DNA of 64,000 bases from Oscarella lobularis (Eukaryota; Porifera; Homoscleromorpha; Homosclerophorida; Oscarellidae). The notes under the pieces were generated by a model. That model saw only the letters and a list, made by a program, of their open reading frames with translations. It searched no databases and was not told where the DNA came from. The stretch covers positions 1 through 64,000 of the forward strand of contig NC_089178.1 in NCBI RefSeq assembly GCF_947507565.1, in the 5' to 3' direction. Made by a program: the position numbers and the translations under genes. Within the stretch, counting starts at the first letter, position 1, and each line of letters opens with the position of its first letter. Shown here piece by piece: positions 48,501-62,618 of this stretch.

Positions 48501-50542
48501 TACAACTAATTTACCGAATATAACCCACCCTAATCATATCTACAAATTTCTGCAAAGAATAGCTTTTATGAAAAGAATCTGTCGCCAAAAAAAAAGACCA
48601 TGAATTCGCGCAACGTTGAGTCTTACGTACTTGTTAGAAAAAGAAGCATTTGCTCGCATTGATCGATGACAAGCAAATAGTTGCTCTCATTTAATTGGCA
48701 TTGTTTTAAGAGCTCAGCCATAAAACTGCACACAAATCGTCACACACACACACACACAAAAGAATTGCTAAGTGTACCTTCCTGGCCGAGTAAGACCGTC
48801 CTCTCCGCGAGGAATGTCCAGGCCATCGATGGCCTTCTCCAAATTAACCATTATGGCTACCATAAAGATATTTAATGATAAGAGTAGCCTATGACTCATA
48901 AATAAAAATGAAAACATGGGTATAGGGAGTAGCCTATGACTCGAGTATAAATAATACTGAAACATGGGTAAAGGAATGAGGAGAAGCCTATGACTCATAA
49001 ATAATACTGAAAACATGGGTATAGGGCCTAAGGGGTGAGGAGTAGCCTATGACTCATAAATAATACTGAAATTGAGTTTTGCGCCGACTGACCTTTGACA
49101 CAGTACATGCTCTCCATTTCCTCGTCAATCTTTTTCCCCTCGTCTCCATCAAACGTCGACACTGTGAAAAACAGCTCGTCTATACGATTTTCCTTTTGGG
49201 ATTATTCACTCTACATTGTCCACTTCCTCCAATCAGACTCTCCTTCTCCTTTTTCTTCGTATCGATGCATCGAATTATGTCTTCAAGACAGCAAGCAACA
49301 TCAAACGACGACAAGTCGAAAGACGAAGCGTCCTCGCACATTTTCTCCTGAAAGAATCATACAAAAAAAATGTCTAGCGTCATTCAAACGTTTCTCACAA
49401 TATTATGAGCCTCGTCGCAAATTACTATCGTGTTCCTCAAGTCAATGCCGTGAGCTTTTCTAGACTAAAGAAGTCTTGAGAGTTGGCAATCAAACGTCAG
49501 CTTACTTTGATATCTAGTATGTAGTTGTAGGGCATGAATATTAGCTCAGCACTAGCCTTGAGTTCGCGAGCCAAATAATAAGGACAAACCCTATGCATAG
49601 AATATCGTACTTTAGTCTAAACAAAAGCGATTTTTTGTGTGCTTTTATTATAATCTCGTGGATGGATACAATAATAAGTCTATAGCCACTGTACTTACGT
49701 CTGTCTGGCACCTTCCTGGACCAAATCTTCAATATCTGGCATGCGTTGAGACAGTAGAGACGCCATGTCAGAAGATTTCGCTGAGATATTCTATTCGCCC
49801 GTGGATATAAGGATAATCAATTGCACTATTTCACCTTCCAAATTGTTATAGAAGCGGCACGTGTGAGACTGAACTTTGGATCGGCACAAATGAACCTAAA
49901 ACGACAAATTAATCTGTTCTACTTCTTGTAAATTTCTTTTTGCGTCACCTTTTCCGTATTCGTGGTCGCCCTAGAAACTACAGGATTTAGACACAACTGA
50001 TCTCGAGATCCTAATATTGTCACAACAGGCCTAAAAGCTCATTGGCCTCCTTCGAAAAAGAAACTAAGTCTTTGATTCTACTTATATTGTGTATTCTTCA
50101 GTTCGTGAATGGCTTGAGTTAGTTGCGAATGCGTTCGAGACGAATAAATAATTTTAGGAACAACCGGCCCTAGTTACATCAGTGTTTCAGACGCTCTCTA
50201 ATGTTGCGATGTTTTTACGAGAAACTGCTTCTGTTTCCCACGATTTTTCTTTTTTTGAATCATCCGGGAAAAACGACGGCGTTTTCTCCGATTTGAGGCT
50301 TTCTTGCCACGCGAGGGCAGCGCAGAGCAAACAAAGAGTCTTCCCTGTTCCTGTCGGACTCTCTAAAATGCCGTTTTTCCCCTGTGAAACGCGCTACATG
50401 TAAAAAGTCCGACAAGCCGCGCGCAGTGAGCATTTGGGACCTCTTGGAGACATTCTACGACCTTCTCCATGTAATCCCTTTGCGGAGGATACGGATCAAA
50501 TGGAAATTGAACATCGAGGCCGCGTATTTTGAGCGACGGCAT
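45539..50542 (-). CDS. RTEL1: Regulator of telomere elongation helicase 1
   Basis: Iron-sulfur XPD-family 5'-3' DNA helicase that unwinds D-loops and telomeric T-loops. Minus strand, many exons. Seen in order: start [21 protein letters not shown] and [10 protein letters not shown]; Walker [21 protein letters not shown] (about 50290-50360); [10 protein letters not shown], the DEAH box (about 49400-49435); [32 protein letters not shown] and [20 protein letters not shown] (about 47270-47450); a harmonin-like helix [20 protein letters not shown]; and a C-terminal C4C4 RING with [21 protein letters not shown] and [13 protein letters not shown], ending at TAG 45539-45541. So the helicase-harmonin-RING layout of the long vertebrate isoform is present. 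ATG 50542 fits the family start. QARS1 ends 117 bases upstream on the same strand. Confidence 0.9.
48884..49074. repeat. Four-copy minisatellite filling an RTEL1 intron
   Basis: Units of about 45-59 bases begin at 48884, 48929, 48983 and 49042 and share GTAGCCTATGACTCATAAAT, an ATACTGAAAACATGGGTA block and a purine-rich spacer that varies in length. They fill most of the intron 48857-49092. Three of the four units contain a perfect TGACTCA (48892, 48991, 49050), the AP-1 binding motif; the unit at 48929 has TGACTCG. Confidence 0.9.
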
Positions 50543-50659
50543 AGCGAAAAGCGCGTAGAAACTACAAAGAACCCGTACTGAGCTCCCGTACTTGCTAAAA
50601 CCTTTAAAATTTGCCACGAAAAGAGAAATCACGCAAACACATACTAAGAAAAAATTTTG

Positions 50660-54059
<3,400 letters not shown>

Positions 54060-54161
54060 GATGACGTGGTGATTGCGTCTTGCGTCATTGACCCCCCCGG
54101 ATGTGTTCGCTTCCAGTATAGCGCACGGCGGCTCTAAAGGCAACGTGTGCAAGTGCGAAGA
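54060..54161. promoter_or_regulatory. Divergent promoter QARS1 / SLC35B4
   Basis: 102 bases between two start codons on opposite strands. It contains half CRE-like TGACG near the QARS1 end and a CTTCC (ETS core on the minus strand) near 54110. No TATA box. Shared control is inferred from distance only. Confidence 0.4.
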
Positions 54162-55663
54162 ATGTTTACTACCCAAACGGCAATTTTGCTGGTCTTTCTA
54201 TCGTGCTGTCTCAATGTCGTCTTTCTTGAACTCTTGATCAAGTAATAGCGGAACCGTTGTGCGCTCGCTTCGTTCTTATTCCTCGCATAGGGAAGCCAAA
54301 GGATCAGGAACAATTATTACCTTTGCACAATTTCTATTTATAGCGTCGGAAGGTTTTATAGCTACGGCTAATTTTGGCCGAGAAAAGAGGATCATTCCTC
54401 TCAGGTACAGTGTAACAATTGATACGATTCCCAATATTATCCAACGTGTGCAATAGATCGTACGGTGTTCTTGTTCTCATATTCTTCACTGTGAGCGTTA
54501 TAAACAATTATGCGCTCAATTTCAGTATTCCAATGCCTCTACACATGGTTTTCAAATCGGTACGTAGAGCCATAATAATGGCTGTTGGTAGAAACAGCCC
54601 ATAATTATTGTATCTAGGGATCACTTGCCGCTAATATGATACTGGGCATCATACTGCTGAGAAGAAGGTTGCACTACCTAAACCCGCTCTATTCAAATGT
54701 CTAAGGAACGTTTTTAGATACACTTTATCAAAGTATCTATCGGTTGCCATAGTCTCCTTTGGTATTTTTCTATGTACCTACATGTCTGCTTTACAAATGG
54801 AAGTAATGAAAGAGACGTTTGGGATCTAATTGACTCTGAGTCTTTCTTTTAGAAAAACAGAGTTGAAACGGCTGGGAAAGGAGCAACGCTTTTAGAACTA
54901 TCCGTTGGAGTCACGCTATTGATTTTATCTCTGCTAATGTCTGCAGGCCTTGGCATATTTCAAGTAACAGATAGTAGGATTCGTGTTTATTAATTAATTA
55001 ATTACTAAACTAAGGAATCGTTGTATGCCAAATATGGAAAAGTATCTCGTGAAGTGATGTTCTATTCTGTAAGATGGGTGTTATTGGCGAGGATAAGTGT
55101 TCAGTTGTATTTTTAGCATGCTCTGTCACTTCCGGGATTTTTTCTTCTTTCCTCTGACATATTGCGTCATGCTGCAATATTTTCTGAATCGAGTCAGACT
55201 AACTAGCAAGTTTAATTTGGATAACGTTAATCGTTTTTCCTTTAGAGCCTATTGAACTGTTTCTCCTTCCAATATCAATTCCAAAGATGTGGTTACATCT
55301 TATAGGCAATCTATTTACTCAATATCCTCTTACTATCAAAATTAATTTATTCTAAATTCCTATTTCCTTAACAATTAATTTACGTACGTTTGCGTTCGTT
55401 CAGTGTTTTTCCTCACAAGCCAGTGTCAGTCTCTGACTGTAACACTCATTGTGACCCTCAGAAAATTTGTCAGTCTTGTCATCTCAATTCTGTACTTTCA
55501 AAACCCCTTTACAAGTTATCACTGGATTGGTGCTGTCATGGTTTTCTTCGGTACATTTCTGTTCTCTGACGTCATTGGAAAAGTCAAAGAGAGGTTTTCA
55601 GAATTGGGAAGGAAGAATGAAGGAGAACTTCAGAATGACAATGTTTCTAAGAAGGAGTTGTGA
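54162..55663 (+). CDS. SLC35B4: Nucleotide-sugar transporter SLC35B4 (UDP-GlcNAc/UDP-xylose)
   Basis: Golgi/ER multi-pass antiporter bringing UDP-N-acetylglucosamine and UDP-xylose into the lumen for glycosylation. Around nine exons, ten predicted membrane helices. Seen: ILLVFLSCCLNVVFLELLI at the start, GTIITFAQFLFIASEGFI, FFTVSVINNYALNFSIPMPL with HMVFKSGSLAANMILGIILL, SVAIVSFGIFLCTYMSA, MSAGLGIFQESLYAKYGK, HALSLPGFFLLSSDI, then QSLTVTLIVTLRKFVSLVIS and ILYFQNPFTSYHWIGAVMVF as the conserved C-terminal pair. The C-terminus ends NVSKKEL with TGA 55661-55663, a KKEL tail that could act as a retrieval signal. ATG 54162 begins the first helix. Confidence 0.9.
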
Positions 55664-55906
55664 CACGTGACGTCTTGTTTTCGTTCAGTGCTAATCTATT
55701 TTTTCGGGTTCTTAAAATTTCATGGTGGGGGAAAGGGGGTGACATTATTATTTCCTAATTATAATTATCAGAACCTGAAGTCTGACGCGAGAAAAGAGTG
55801 TCGGTTGTAAGGTATATGGCTGCAGATAGGAACACTGCATGATTTTATGCAAAGCGATCGTCTTATCTAACGCACGTTCTATCTATTCGCTCTTCCTCTA
55901 TCCGTG

Positions 55907-57244
55907 ATGCCTGCGACTTCGTCTTTTCTACTCTGCCTCCTCTTCTTGTTTGTTCTATTCGTCTTTAGTGCGGCTCACTCGGTACATTCATCGCTTACAC
56001 TATAGATCTATCTAGTGCTAAGAACGCATCTTGCCTCTGTTCTACAGCGCTGGACGTGTCCCGTGCCAAGATCAAGTGGAACAGGATTGAAAAAGGCAAC
56101 GTTTTTGTCCTTTTCAACCGTGTACCTCTTGATCGATTGTGAGTAGGATCCGTGCGGGGGCGTGGGTGACTTTACCACCAACGGACAATTGACCCTTTCC
56201 CCGGGGCCAAACACTCTCGAATTCGAAGAGAGCATCAGCCACAAAGGCAGGAATCCTAATCTACGCTCAAGAAAAGATAACCTCATTGTCTAATCGCCTA
56301 TACAGGAGCTCCGTTTCGCATCGCTCTGTCTCAGGATGGCAAAGACGTCTACGATTGCATTCTTCTAAATCACATTCCCCACAACGATGCGGGAAGACCG
56401 ACCTATCTGAACGAGCAAACGTACGTTCAGTATCGAATCACCGTCGACATTCCCGATGTGAAATGTGACAATTGCGCTCTCCAATTGATCAATCCCATGA
56501 CTGACAAAATAGGTTCGAGTCATATATCTACACTATGTGCACGTAGCTTTCATTTGGGGAACTAGGAAAGGGAAATTCGTGCGTTCTGGGACAGTCTTCG
56601 AGTCCCAACTATTGCTTTAGCGTCTACCATTCATGTGCCAACGTCAAAATTACGTAAAAGCGCCCGACGGTTTTTTGGAGTCATTCTACATTGTTTACTT
56701 TTAGAGGAAAAATTCCGCGCGACAATTTGAACTGCACCCAGCCGGCTGACTGGCCCTACAGCGTAAGAAAATGTTTGCCTTAGCTACGTGCAATTCATAA
56801 GAAGTCTCGTTTTTAGAATAAGCAAGCTGATATGTACACCCAAGAATCGCATCCGTGGCAAAACGGAACACTCACAGGACTACCTAGTCAATACTCTAAC
56901 AAAATCGGAGCATGTTATCCGGGAGCGACGGTCCCGGCTCCAACTAAAGGTCAGTTCGCTGTAGTGAGAATACCTAATGCAAACGCTACGGTCATAGTAA
57001 CAAGCAAGGCACCTACCCTCTTCAAAGTTTTAGCTACTCTGAAATTGCATGCTAAGACTACTGTTGCTTCAGTTTCTGATGATGTCACGGCAACGAGCGA
57101 TAGAAATGGAGATGTTGTGCAAGAACCCATTGCCAAAAGTAAGAAGGTAAAGGGTGTCTTTAAACAAATGATAGCTGGAGCTCTGTTTCTCTTGCAGCAC
57201 TGTTAGCGCTTTCAACTCTTATAACGTATCTTATTTTGACGTAA
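55907..57244 (+). CDS. Secreted, surface-anchored protein with N-terminal His (copper His-brace / LPMO-like candidate)
   Basis: Exons 55907-55981, 56048-56095, 56147-56246, 56306-56512, 56566-56653, 56705-56762, 56817-57138 and 57198-57244 sum to 945 bases, 314 residues, in one frame. A signal peptide MPATSSFLLCLLFLFVLFVF is followed by SAA, an ideal cleavage site, leaving His24 as the first residue before SRWTCPVPRSSGTG. Then LTLSPGPNTLEFEES, ISHKGAPFRIALSQDG, CILLNHIPHND and a cysteine-rich second half. A free N-terminal histidine plus a later histidine in a beta-sandwich secreted protein is the sign of lytic polysaccharide monooxygenases and related copper proteins. The C-terminus TLLALSTLITYLILT is hydrophobic and ends there, like a GPI signal. 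I cannot name the family with certainty. Two introns (56096-56146 and 56247-56305) need GC-AG splicing. Confidence 0.7.
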
Positions 57245-57508
57245 TCGTTTTCTATTTTTGTATGTATATTGTATGCGTGTGTATGTATGTATGTAGTCTA
57301 CTGTACATGTATGCTGACCTTTTACGTCATCTGACTCTGCTCTAGAAATCAAAGCGTCCCTGACCCTCTTGACGCAATGTAGCAATCAAAATTTCACAAT
57401 CGTACAGAGGTAGCAACTTCACTGAAAGATCAATTAATCAAATTTGACACTGATGATATAATGTCTTACTTTTCCCTAGACGCAGTCACTAACGTAAAAT
57501 TAATTAAA

Positions 57509-58605
57509 CTATGAAACAATCGTTTCCGGATTCTCCTTTTCCTGCGAAACCCACATGTACATAATCACTCCAAATAGAATCAGAAAGGCTCCTTTCAACG
57601 AGGCGAGCATAATGTCAAGCTCAAACATAAATCCAGCAATCACAGTAGACGGTATCCAAGCAAACGCAGCGGTGACCAAGTACGTCTCCGGCGTTCCATA
57701 AAACAACAGCAAGAGCACAACAGCCTCAAGGCCAACTTGAAGAGGAAGCTAGAAACGTAGATAAAAAATAGGAGTCCCATGTTGACTATTTTTTTTTTCT
57801 GTACCATTACGCCAAATTTAGCCCAAGGTGCAAACATTCTCTTGCTGAGTTTGAACCATTCCGCGGGACGTGCGTAGAACAACGAGATTCCCAGCATGCC
57901 AAACGAAGTGGCAGAAAAGAAAGCAATCATAAAATCGAGCATAGCAAACTAGACACCCACTCTCCCCATTAGAAACTAAAGAAATAAGTTTGCGTGACTT
58001 ACACTGTCCAGTCGATTTTTAATGGAAATTAGTAGCACTCCCGTCGACACGCCGTTGACTATCGATATGATAGTACCCACCAGAGGAAAAAAGGCCTCCG
58101 AATCTCCAACGATAGCCCACAAAAAACCAGCAATAATGATTCCCAGGCTAAGGAGTTTCTCTATCTTGTGTCGACAGCCATAGAATAAACTTCCGGCAAT
58201 GATGCACGCTCCCATGGATATGACGCGACTCGCCTGAATAAGAGGTGACTCGGCAGCGTTGTTATACGGAGCGTCGAGTATGTGAATTCCGGAGACAATG
58301 GAGATGAGTGACAAAACGACTGGCCAAATAACCGTCGAGAGCATTTCCCTAATAATTATTCAGGTTATTATGACGTCAGCGAGCGTTTGGACGCTATTTC
58401 ACCTGTAGTTCCCTCGTTTTCGTTGAAAGGCTTTTATTAGGAGAGAGGAGAGTGCGAGCACGACGTGACTGCCCCAGCGAAGGAGGAGCCCCTCTGGTGG
58501 CGGAATAAAGCGATAAGGCGCGAATTCGCGTATTCCGAGCGAATGCAAGAGGATGATAAGACCGACGCATAACGCCGAATAACGCAGAAGATGATTCGTC
58601 GACAT
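57509..58605 (-). CDS. Unrecognised multi-pass membrane protein
   Basis: I do not recognise this protein. Four exons on the minus strand (58605 to about 58402, 58350 to about 58003, about 57950 to 57808, 57749 to 57509) join in frame and give about 300 residues. It has about eight hydrophobic segments: YSALCVGLIILLHSLGI, WGSHVVLALSSLLI, VIWPVVLSLISIVSGIHIL, VISMGACIIAGSLFYG, LGIIIAGFLWAIVGD, FPLVGTIISIVNGVSTGVLL, MLDFMIAFFSATSFGMLGI, VGLEAVVLLLLFYG and LKGAFLILFGVIMYMWV. No signal peptide distinct from the first helix. Short loops and no obvious catalytic motif; a transporter or TMEM-type protein is possible. It converges on the His-brace candidate with 264 bases between stops. Confidence 0.6.
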
Positions 58606-58926
58606 CCACTAGCTACTATATACGGGTTGTAAGAACTTTTTGTATGCGATTCCCGGATAACTTAATTCACGCAGTCGGTCTACGAGGAAAAAGGAAAGCG
58701 TGTACAAACGCCAGCTAGCCGCCAGCTATTGACCTATAGTGAACATAGTGAACGAAGCCCTGTACGAGAGGATAGGATTGACTTTGACCGGGAGCTTTGT
58801 CATACCCCGGAGAGATGACGAAAGACTTACGATCTCCCGGATACCTACACCACATGGCATCCATGATCGTTCGGTGAACCCGTCTCTCTTCGCTTCACTC
58901 GTCGCCTTTCGACTCCTATCGTTGCG
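58606..58926. promoter_or_regulatory. Divergent spacer, membrane protein / G3BP
   Basis: 321 bases between opposite start codons. A short direct repeat AGTGAAC occurs twice near 58738-58755. No TATA box or other clear motif. Probably holds both promoters. Confidence 0.4.
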
Positions 58927-59628
58927 ATGGATCACTCGCGCGCACAGCGCGTAGGAACCGAATTCGTGCGTCAGTACTACACGCTCCTCCACGAGGATCC
59001 GCTCCAGCTCCATCGTTTCTACCTCGACCAGTCGTCGTTCGTGCACGCCAGCGGCCAATCGAACGACGAACCGGTCGTCGGGCAGAAGCAGATTTACGCA
59101 AAGATGCGCGCGCTCAGTTTCGTCGACTGTCGCACGACGATTCGACAAACGGATAGTCAACCGACGATCGACAAAGCAATCGTCGTTCAAGTCTGCGGCG
59201 AGATATCGAACAACGGAGCGCCGATGCGTCCGTTCGTTCAAACGTTCGTTCTCTCGCCCGAATCGGCGAAAAAGTACTACGTGCGCAACGACATCTTTCG
59301 CTATCAAGACGAAATATGGGAGACGTCCGCGACGACGAGTGCGCCTGCGCAGACTGCCGATCCCATTTCGCTCGACGTTTCGGCCGCCGATTCGACGCCC
59401 TACGGCGCCGCGCAGGTTATAAACGGCAGCGCCGGCGCCAACGATCCTCCTCCGGAACGCACCGAAGGCGAAGGTGCCGAAACGAACGCGAGAGCGCCCG
59501 CCGACGAAGAAGAGAACGCCGAAGACCAGGGGGAACCGCCATTGCAAGGAAAAGAAGAAGAGGAAGAACCACCCACTAAATCTTCATGGGCCAACGTTGC
59601 CGCCTCATCAAAAGTCAGTCAAAAGCGC

Positions 59629-59669
<41 letters not shown>

Positions 59670-60237
59670 TGTCACTTCATCGGTCAATCCTCCTCCTCCT
59701 CCTCCTCCGGGGATTACCGCTCTGCCGCAACGGGAACGCCCACCCACCCGTCGTCAGCCAAATCCTCAGGGAGGAGGAATCGTCGAATCGCCAAAAGTAG
59801 TCAATCAGCAACTGCCTGCTCCTACTCCAATTTCCTCTTCTCAGACAGCGCCTCCCATGCGTCAGTCACGTCACCCCGACACTCATCAAATTTTCATTGG
59901 AAATTTGCCCAATACGGTGACGGAGCAGCAAGTGCGCGAGACCTTTTCTGACTGGGGAAACGTGATTGAAATTCGGCTGAATCCCAAGCATTTTGGTTTT
60001 GTCATCTTCGACGGTCCAACGCCCGTGCAGAATCTTTTGAAGCACGTCGAATCCGGAAAGAATCAGATCCTGGTCAACAAGTCGCGAGTCAATCTGGAGG
60101 AGAAGAAATCTCTACCCAAACTGGGGGGCGGCGGTCGAAAAGACGGAGGAATGCCATACCAGAATCGTTCCGGAGGAGGCGAAAGGGGCAGCAGTCGTTT
60201 CGGCGCGAAAATGAGCAGCGAAGGGTCACGTCGTTAG
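58927..60237 (+). CDS. G3BP: Ras-GAP SH3-binding protein (G3BP / Rasputin)
   Basis: Stress-granule RNA-binding protein. One uninterrupted reading frame of 436 residues. Seen: an NTF2-like domain at residues 1-135 (GTEFVRQYYTLLHEDPLQLH, FYLDQSSFVHA, QKQIYAKMRALSF, VVQVCGEISNNG, FVQTFVLSP, YYVRNDIFRYQD); an acidic and Pro-rich middle; SSWANVAASSK; a glycine run from GGC codons; an RRM at about 315-390 with RNP2 IFIGNLPN and RNP1-like HFGFVIFD; and an RGG-poor Gly/Arg/Ser tail GGGGRKDGG to TAG. This is the canonical G3BP layout. Every other gene here of similar size has several introns, so the lack of introns is unusual. The long antisense frames over this gene are shadows. Confidence 0.9.
59632..59669 (+). 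repeat. (GGC)n coding for poly-glycine in G3BP
   Basis: Twelve or so pure GGC codons between the WANVAAS motif and a proline run, in frame with G3BP. Confidence 0.9.
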
Positions 60238-60464
60238 GGAACCTATATATTGCTGCACTAACCTGAATGGAGGGCCTTTTATAAATTACATAGAGGAGGG
60301 GTTCCTCGTTTGTCGCGTTGTGACATTTTTGTCTGTGTGTTCGGTGGTCAGTGCGTGCATGTTTAGCCGTCGTGTGTATGTGTGTGCCTGTGCGTCCCTC
60401 TCTGCAAGAAAATGCATTGATTTTAACTGTAGTATGTGTCCCTGCGCGCGTATACAGATACTAT

Positions 60465-61890
60465 TTACTTTACGTGCACGTGATGATACGGTTTTTGATG
60501 GGGGCGCTTGGAGTGGAAGAAGGGTAGAGGTAATAGCCAGCGCCACCAATACCGCTTGGGTCCCAGTGTCGATTCCAAATTTTGGAGCCAGCCTGTTGGA
60601 AAGTCGCGTTGTTGAGAGTCTTCTGTTGTCGAGTCAATTGTAAGATGAGTGGCGTGATTTGAATGGCTGCTGTCCGCGTTGGCTTTTTGTTTTTGGTTTC
60701 TCTTCCAGACGCGATGCTTGAGAAATTCGTGGAGGGTTTGACCGGCACAGGATACGTGAAAAATCAGGCCAAAAAATGTACACAGAACAGCGGCGGAGAA
60801 AGTAGAAAGCCAAAAGAGAGGACCGCCGCCGCCGTAATCCTGACACAAATCATCTAGTGAGCCGGGAACAGGAGTCACATCTAAAAAGAAGTGTCACTAT
60901 CGTTGCACGAGGAGAAGTCTCGCAATGAGAACCGTTGTTTTGTGAAGAAATGCTTTTGCAGTATTTGTAGGGTTCTTTTGATACGTAGACAGCATAGAGA
61001 CAGCTGAGAAAAAACAGCACCTTTGCTCAGCAGAATGTATAGATCATATACTATACCTCATTGCGCAGTAGAAAACGAAGAGAAAGAAGTTGTGAGCGTT
61101 GTTTAGGCCAATACAGTTGGCAGCAAAAATGCAATGGTGATCATGCTTTAATACACATCCATCGCATGTGAAGCAGTGGTGGGCTCTAGGCGGCTTAGCT
61201 CTCTTACACTCAGCGCACCAACGGGAACTAGAAACAACAGGACACGTCAAATTGCTATTACTAAAAAGAACAAACTAAGGACCTTGGTTCATCACTGCCT
61301 TGCGTTTGCTGATCTTTTGTGAAGCCAGGCGAAACAATGATTATTTTGATGAAATGATAGAACATGTTACTGGGTGCATAAAAGACAATAATAAGATGAC
61401 TGAAAGACCTCTTCTTCAGTTATCTGTCCTACCTATTGAGGTAAATAGACGGAACGTAATGTATAATGGCTAGATGAAGAGAAAGAGGAAGCCAACTGGT
61501 TTCAGGATAATCATTCTAAAATAGAATAGACGTGTTGAAAGTTTTCAATGTATTGAGATTAAACGACTTACAGTAAAAAAAGGTACGACGTGAGAGAAGT
61601 GAAAATATATGGGAAGAGATATCAAACCGAATACCGACACCATAACGAGGTACTCCGCTTTATCGCTGACTTTCATTGCGGACGTCATCATGCGAGTAAT
61701 ATGGAGCGATCTCCTGTAGAGAGAGTAACGGTTTTCAAGAAGGAATATCTCGCGGATCTTGTGACCATGGTCTGAAGCCTAGCGCTTGAATGAGGTTCAG
61801 AAGTAGCTCCAAAATAAGCGGAAATGTCACCATCAGACATACGAAAACAATTGCTATCAGCAACGCTATGCTGAAAACTCCTAAAGCCAT
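60465..61890 (-). CDS. DHHC palmitoyltransferase, ZDHHC24-like
   Basis: S-acyltransferase that palmitoylates cysteines of membrane-associated proteins. Minus strand: ATG 61890, a first membrane helix GVFSIALLIAIVFVCLMVTF, more hydrophobic exons (LVMVSVFGLISLPIYF, VVPFFT), then the cysteine-rich catalytic domain WCAECKRAKPPRAHHCFTCD followed by GCVLKHDHHCIFAANCIGL, with the DHHC at 61144-61133, then NNAHNFFLFVFYCAM. The last exon has LFWLSTFSAAVLCTFFGLIF, LQNLESTLGPKRYWWRWLLP and a basic His/Lys tail to the stop at 60465-60467. Zinc-ligand cysteines are intact. Closest by memory to ZDHHC24-type enzymes; the exact subfamily is uncertain. It starts 105 bases from PIERCE on the other strand. Confidence 0.8.
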
Positions 61891-61995
61891 TTTTCGTGCA
61901 GAAAACCTCGTGCGCTACAACTGGGTCTGGCAATCCCGGATTACCAAGCTTGCGTTGCTAAGACAAACGAAAGTCTTGTTCGTGGAGCCGAAAGA
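61891..61995. promoter_or_regulatory. Divergent promoter ZDHHC24-like / PIERCE
   Basis: 105 bases between opposite start codons. A partial RFX X-box-like sequence GTTGCT-AA-GACAAAC lies at 61954-61968; the right half does not match the consensus well, so this is weak. PIERCE is a ciliary gene and RFX control would be expected. Confidence 0.3.
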
Positions 61996-62618
61996 ATGTC
62001 TGACACGGCTTTGAAGGCTGGAGAAAAGACGTCCGACTACTACAGGACGCATAACCTTCCTGAACGCTTCAATCAACCCGGTAAGAACGCCTTTTTCCGC
62101 GGCTTTCGCAACGACCGACCGTTTTCTGTCATTCTCTGGTCTGATCGTCCTTTCGTGTGCTTCATCCAGTTGCAAAAAATATTGGTAATCCAGTTTTCAC
62201 GTTTGAAGGGACGATCGCCACGGAAAACAGCCGCGAAGGTCGAATAGGGGGCCGTCGTTTTTTTATTTGCCGCCGCAAATTAATTAATTAAAATAAACCT
62301 CTAATTAAAGATTGTTTTCGTGGCTACGGCTCAAAAAATGAACACCCTATGTATCGGACGGCAACGTCGTCATACGGGTGAGTCCAAATCCAATAAATCA
62401 AAGTACAGTACACGCTATTTATAGTTTTATAGGAGTCATGCTCCGAACGTTCACACGGTGCCGACCAGCTTTCACGGAAGGTCTCAGAAATTTTCAGAAG
62501 TCAGTTCCTAAAAATGGCGCATTATATTAATTAATGACACTATCCTTAGCACCTTGGCAAATCTGGGATGTATAGAAATCACTCTCTAAATACTTCCTCA
62601 GACAAGAGTAAAGTGTAG
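61996..62618 (+). CDS. Piercer of microtubule wall (PIERCE1/2-like)
   Basis: Small ciliary microtubule inner protein that spans the wall of axonemal doublets and links to the outer dynein docking complex; in mouse it affects left-right patterning. Exons 61996-62080, 62311-62377, 62433-62499 and 62550-62618 sum to 288 bases, 95 residues, in one frame. Seen: KTSDYYRTHNLPERFNQP, CFRGYGSKNEHPMYRTATSS, YGSHAPNVHTVPTSFH, KFSEHLGKSGMYRNHSLNT, matching vertebrate PIERCE1/2 block by block. The WFRGY core reads CFRGY here. It stops just after the MYRNHSLN block, without the C-terminal tail of vertebrate proteins. TTAA repeats lie in the long first intron. Whether it equals PIERCE1 or PIERCE2 cannot be told, as the pair probably split later. 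Confidence 0.83.

Noticed and set aside
58726-59547. 273-codon antisense reading frame over G3BP
   Set aside because: Arg-rich translation with no domain; it is the mirror of the biased codon use of the NTF2 domain.
61954-61968. RFX X-box between ZDHHC and PIERCE
   Set aside because: Left half matches but the right half deviates at two or more positions; kept only as a weak remark.
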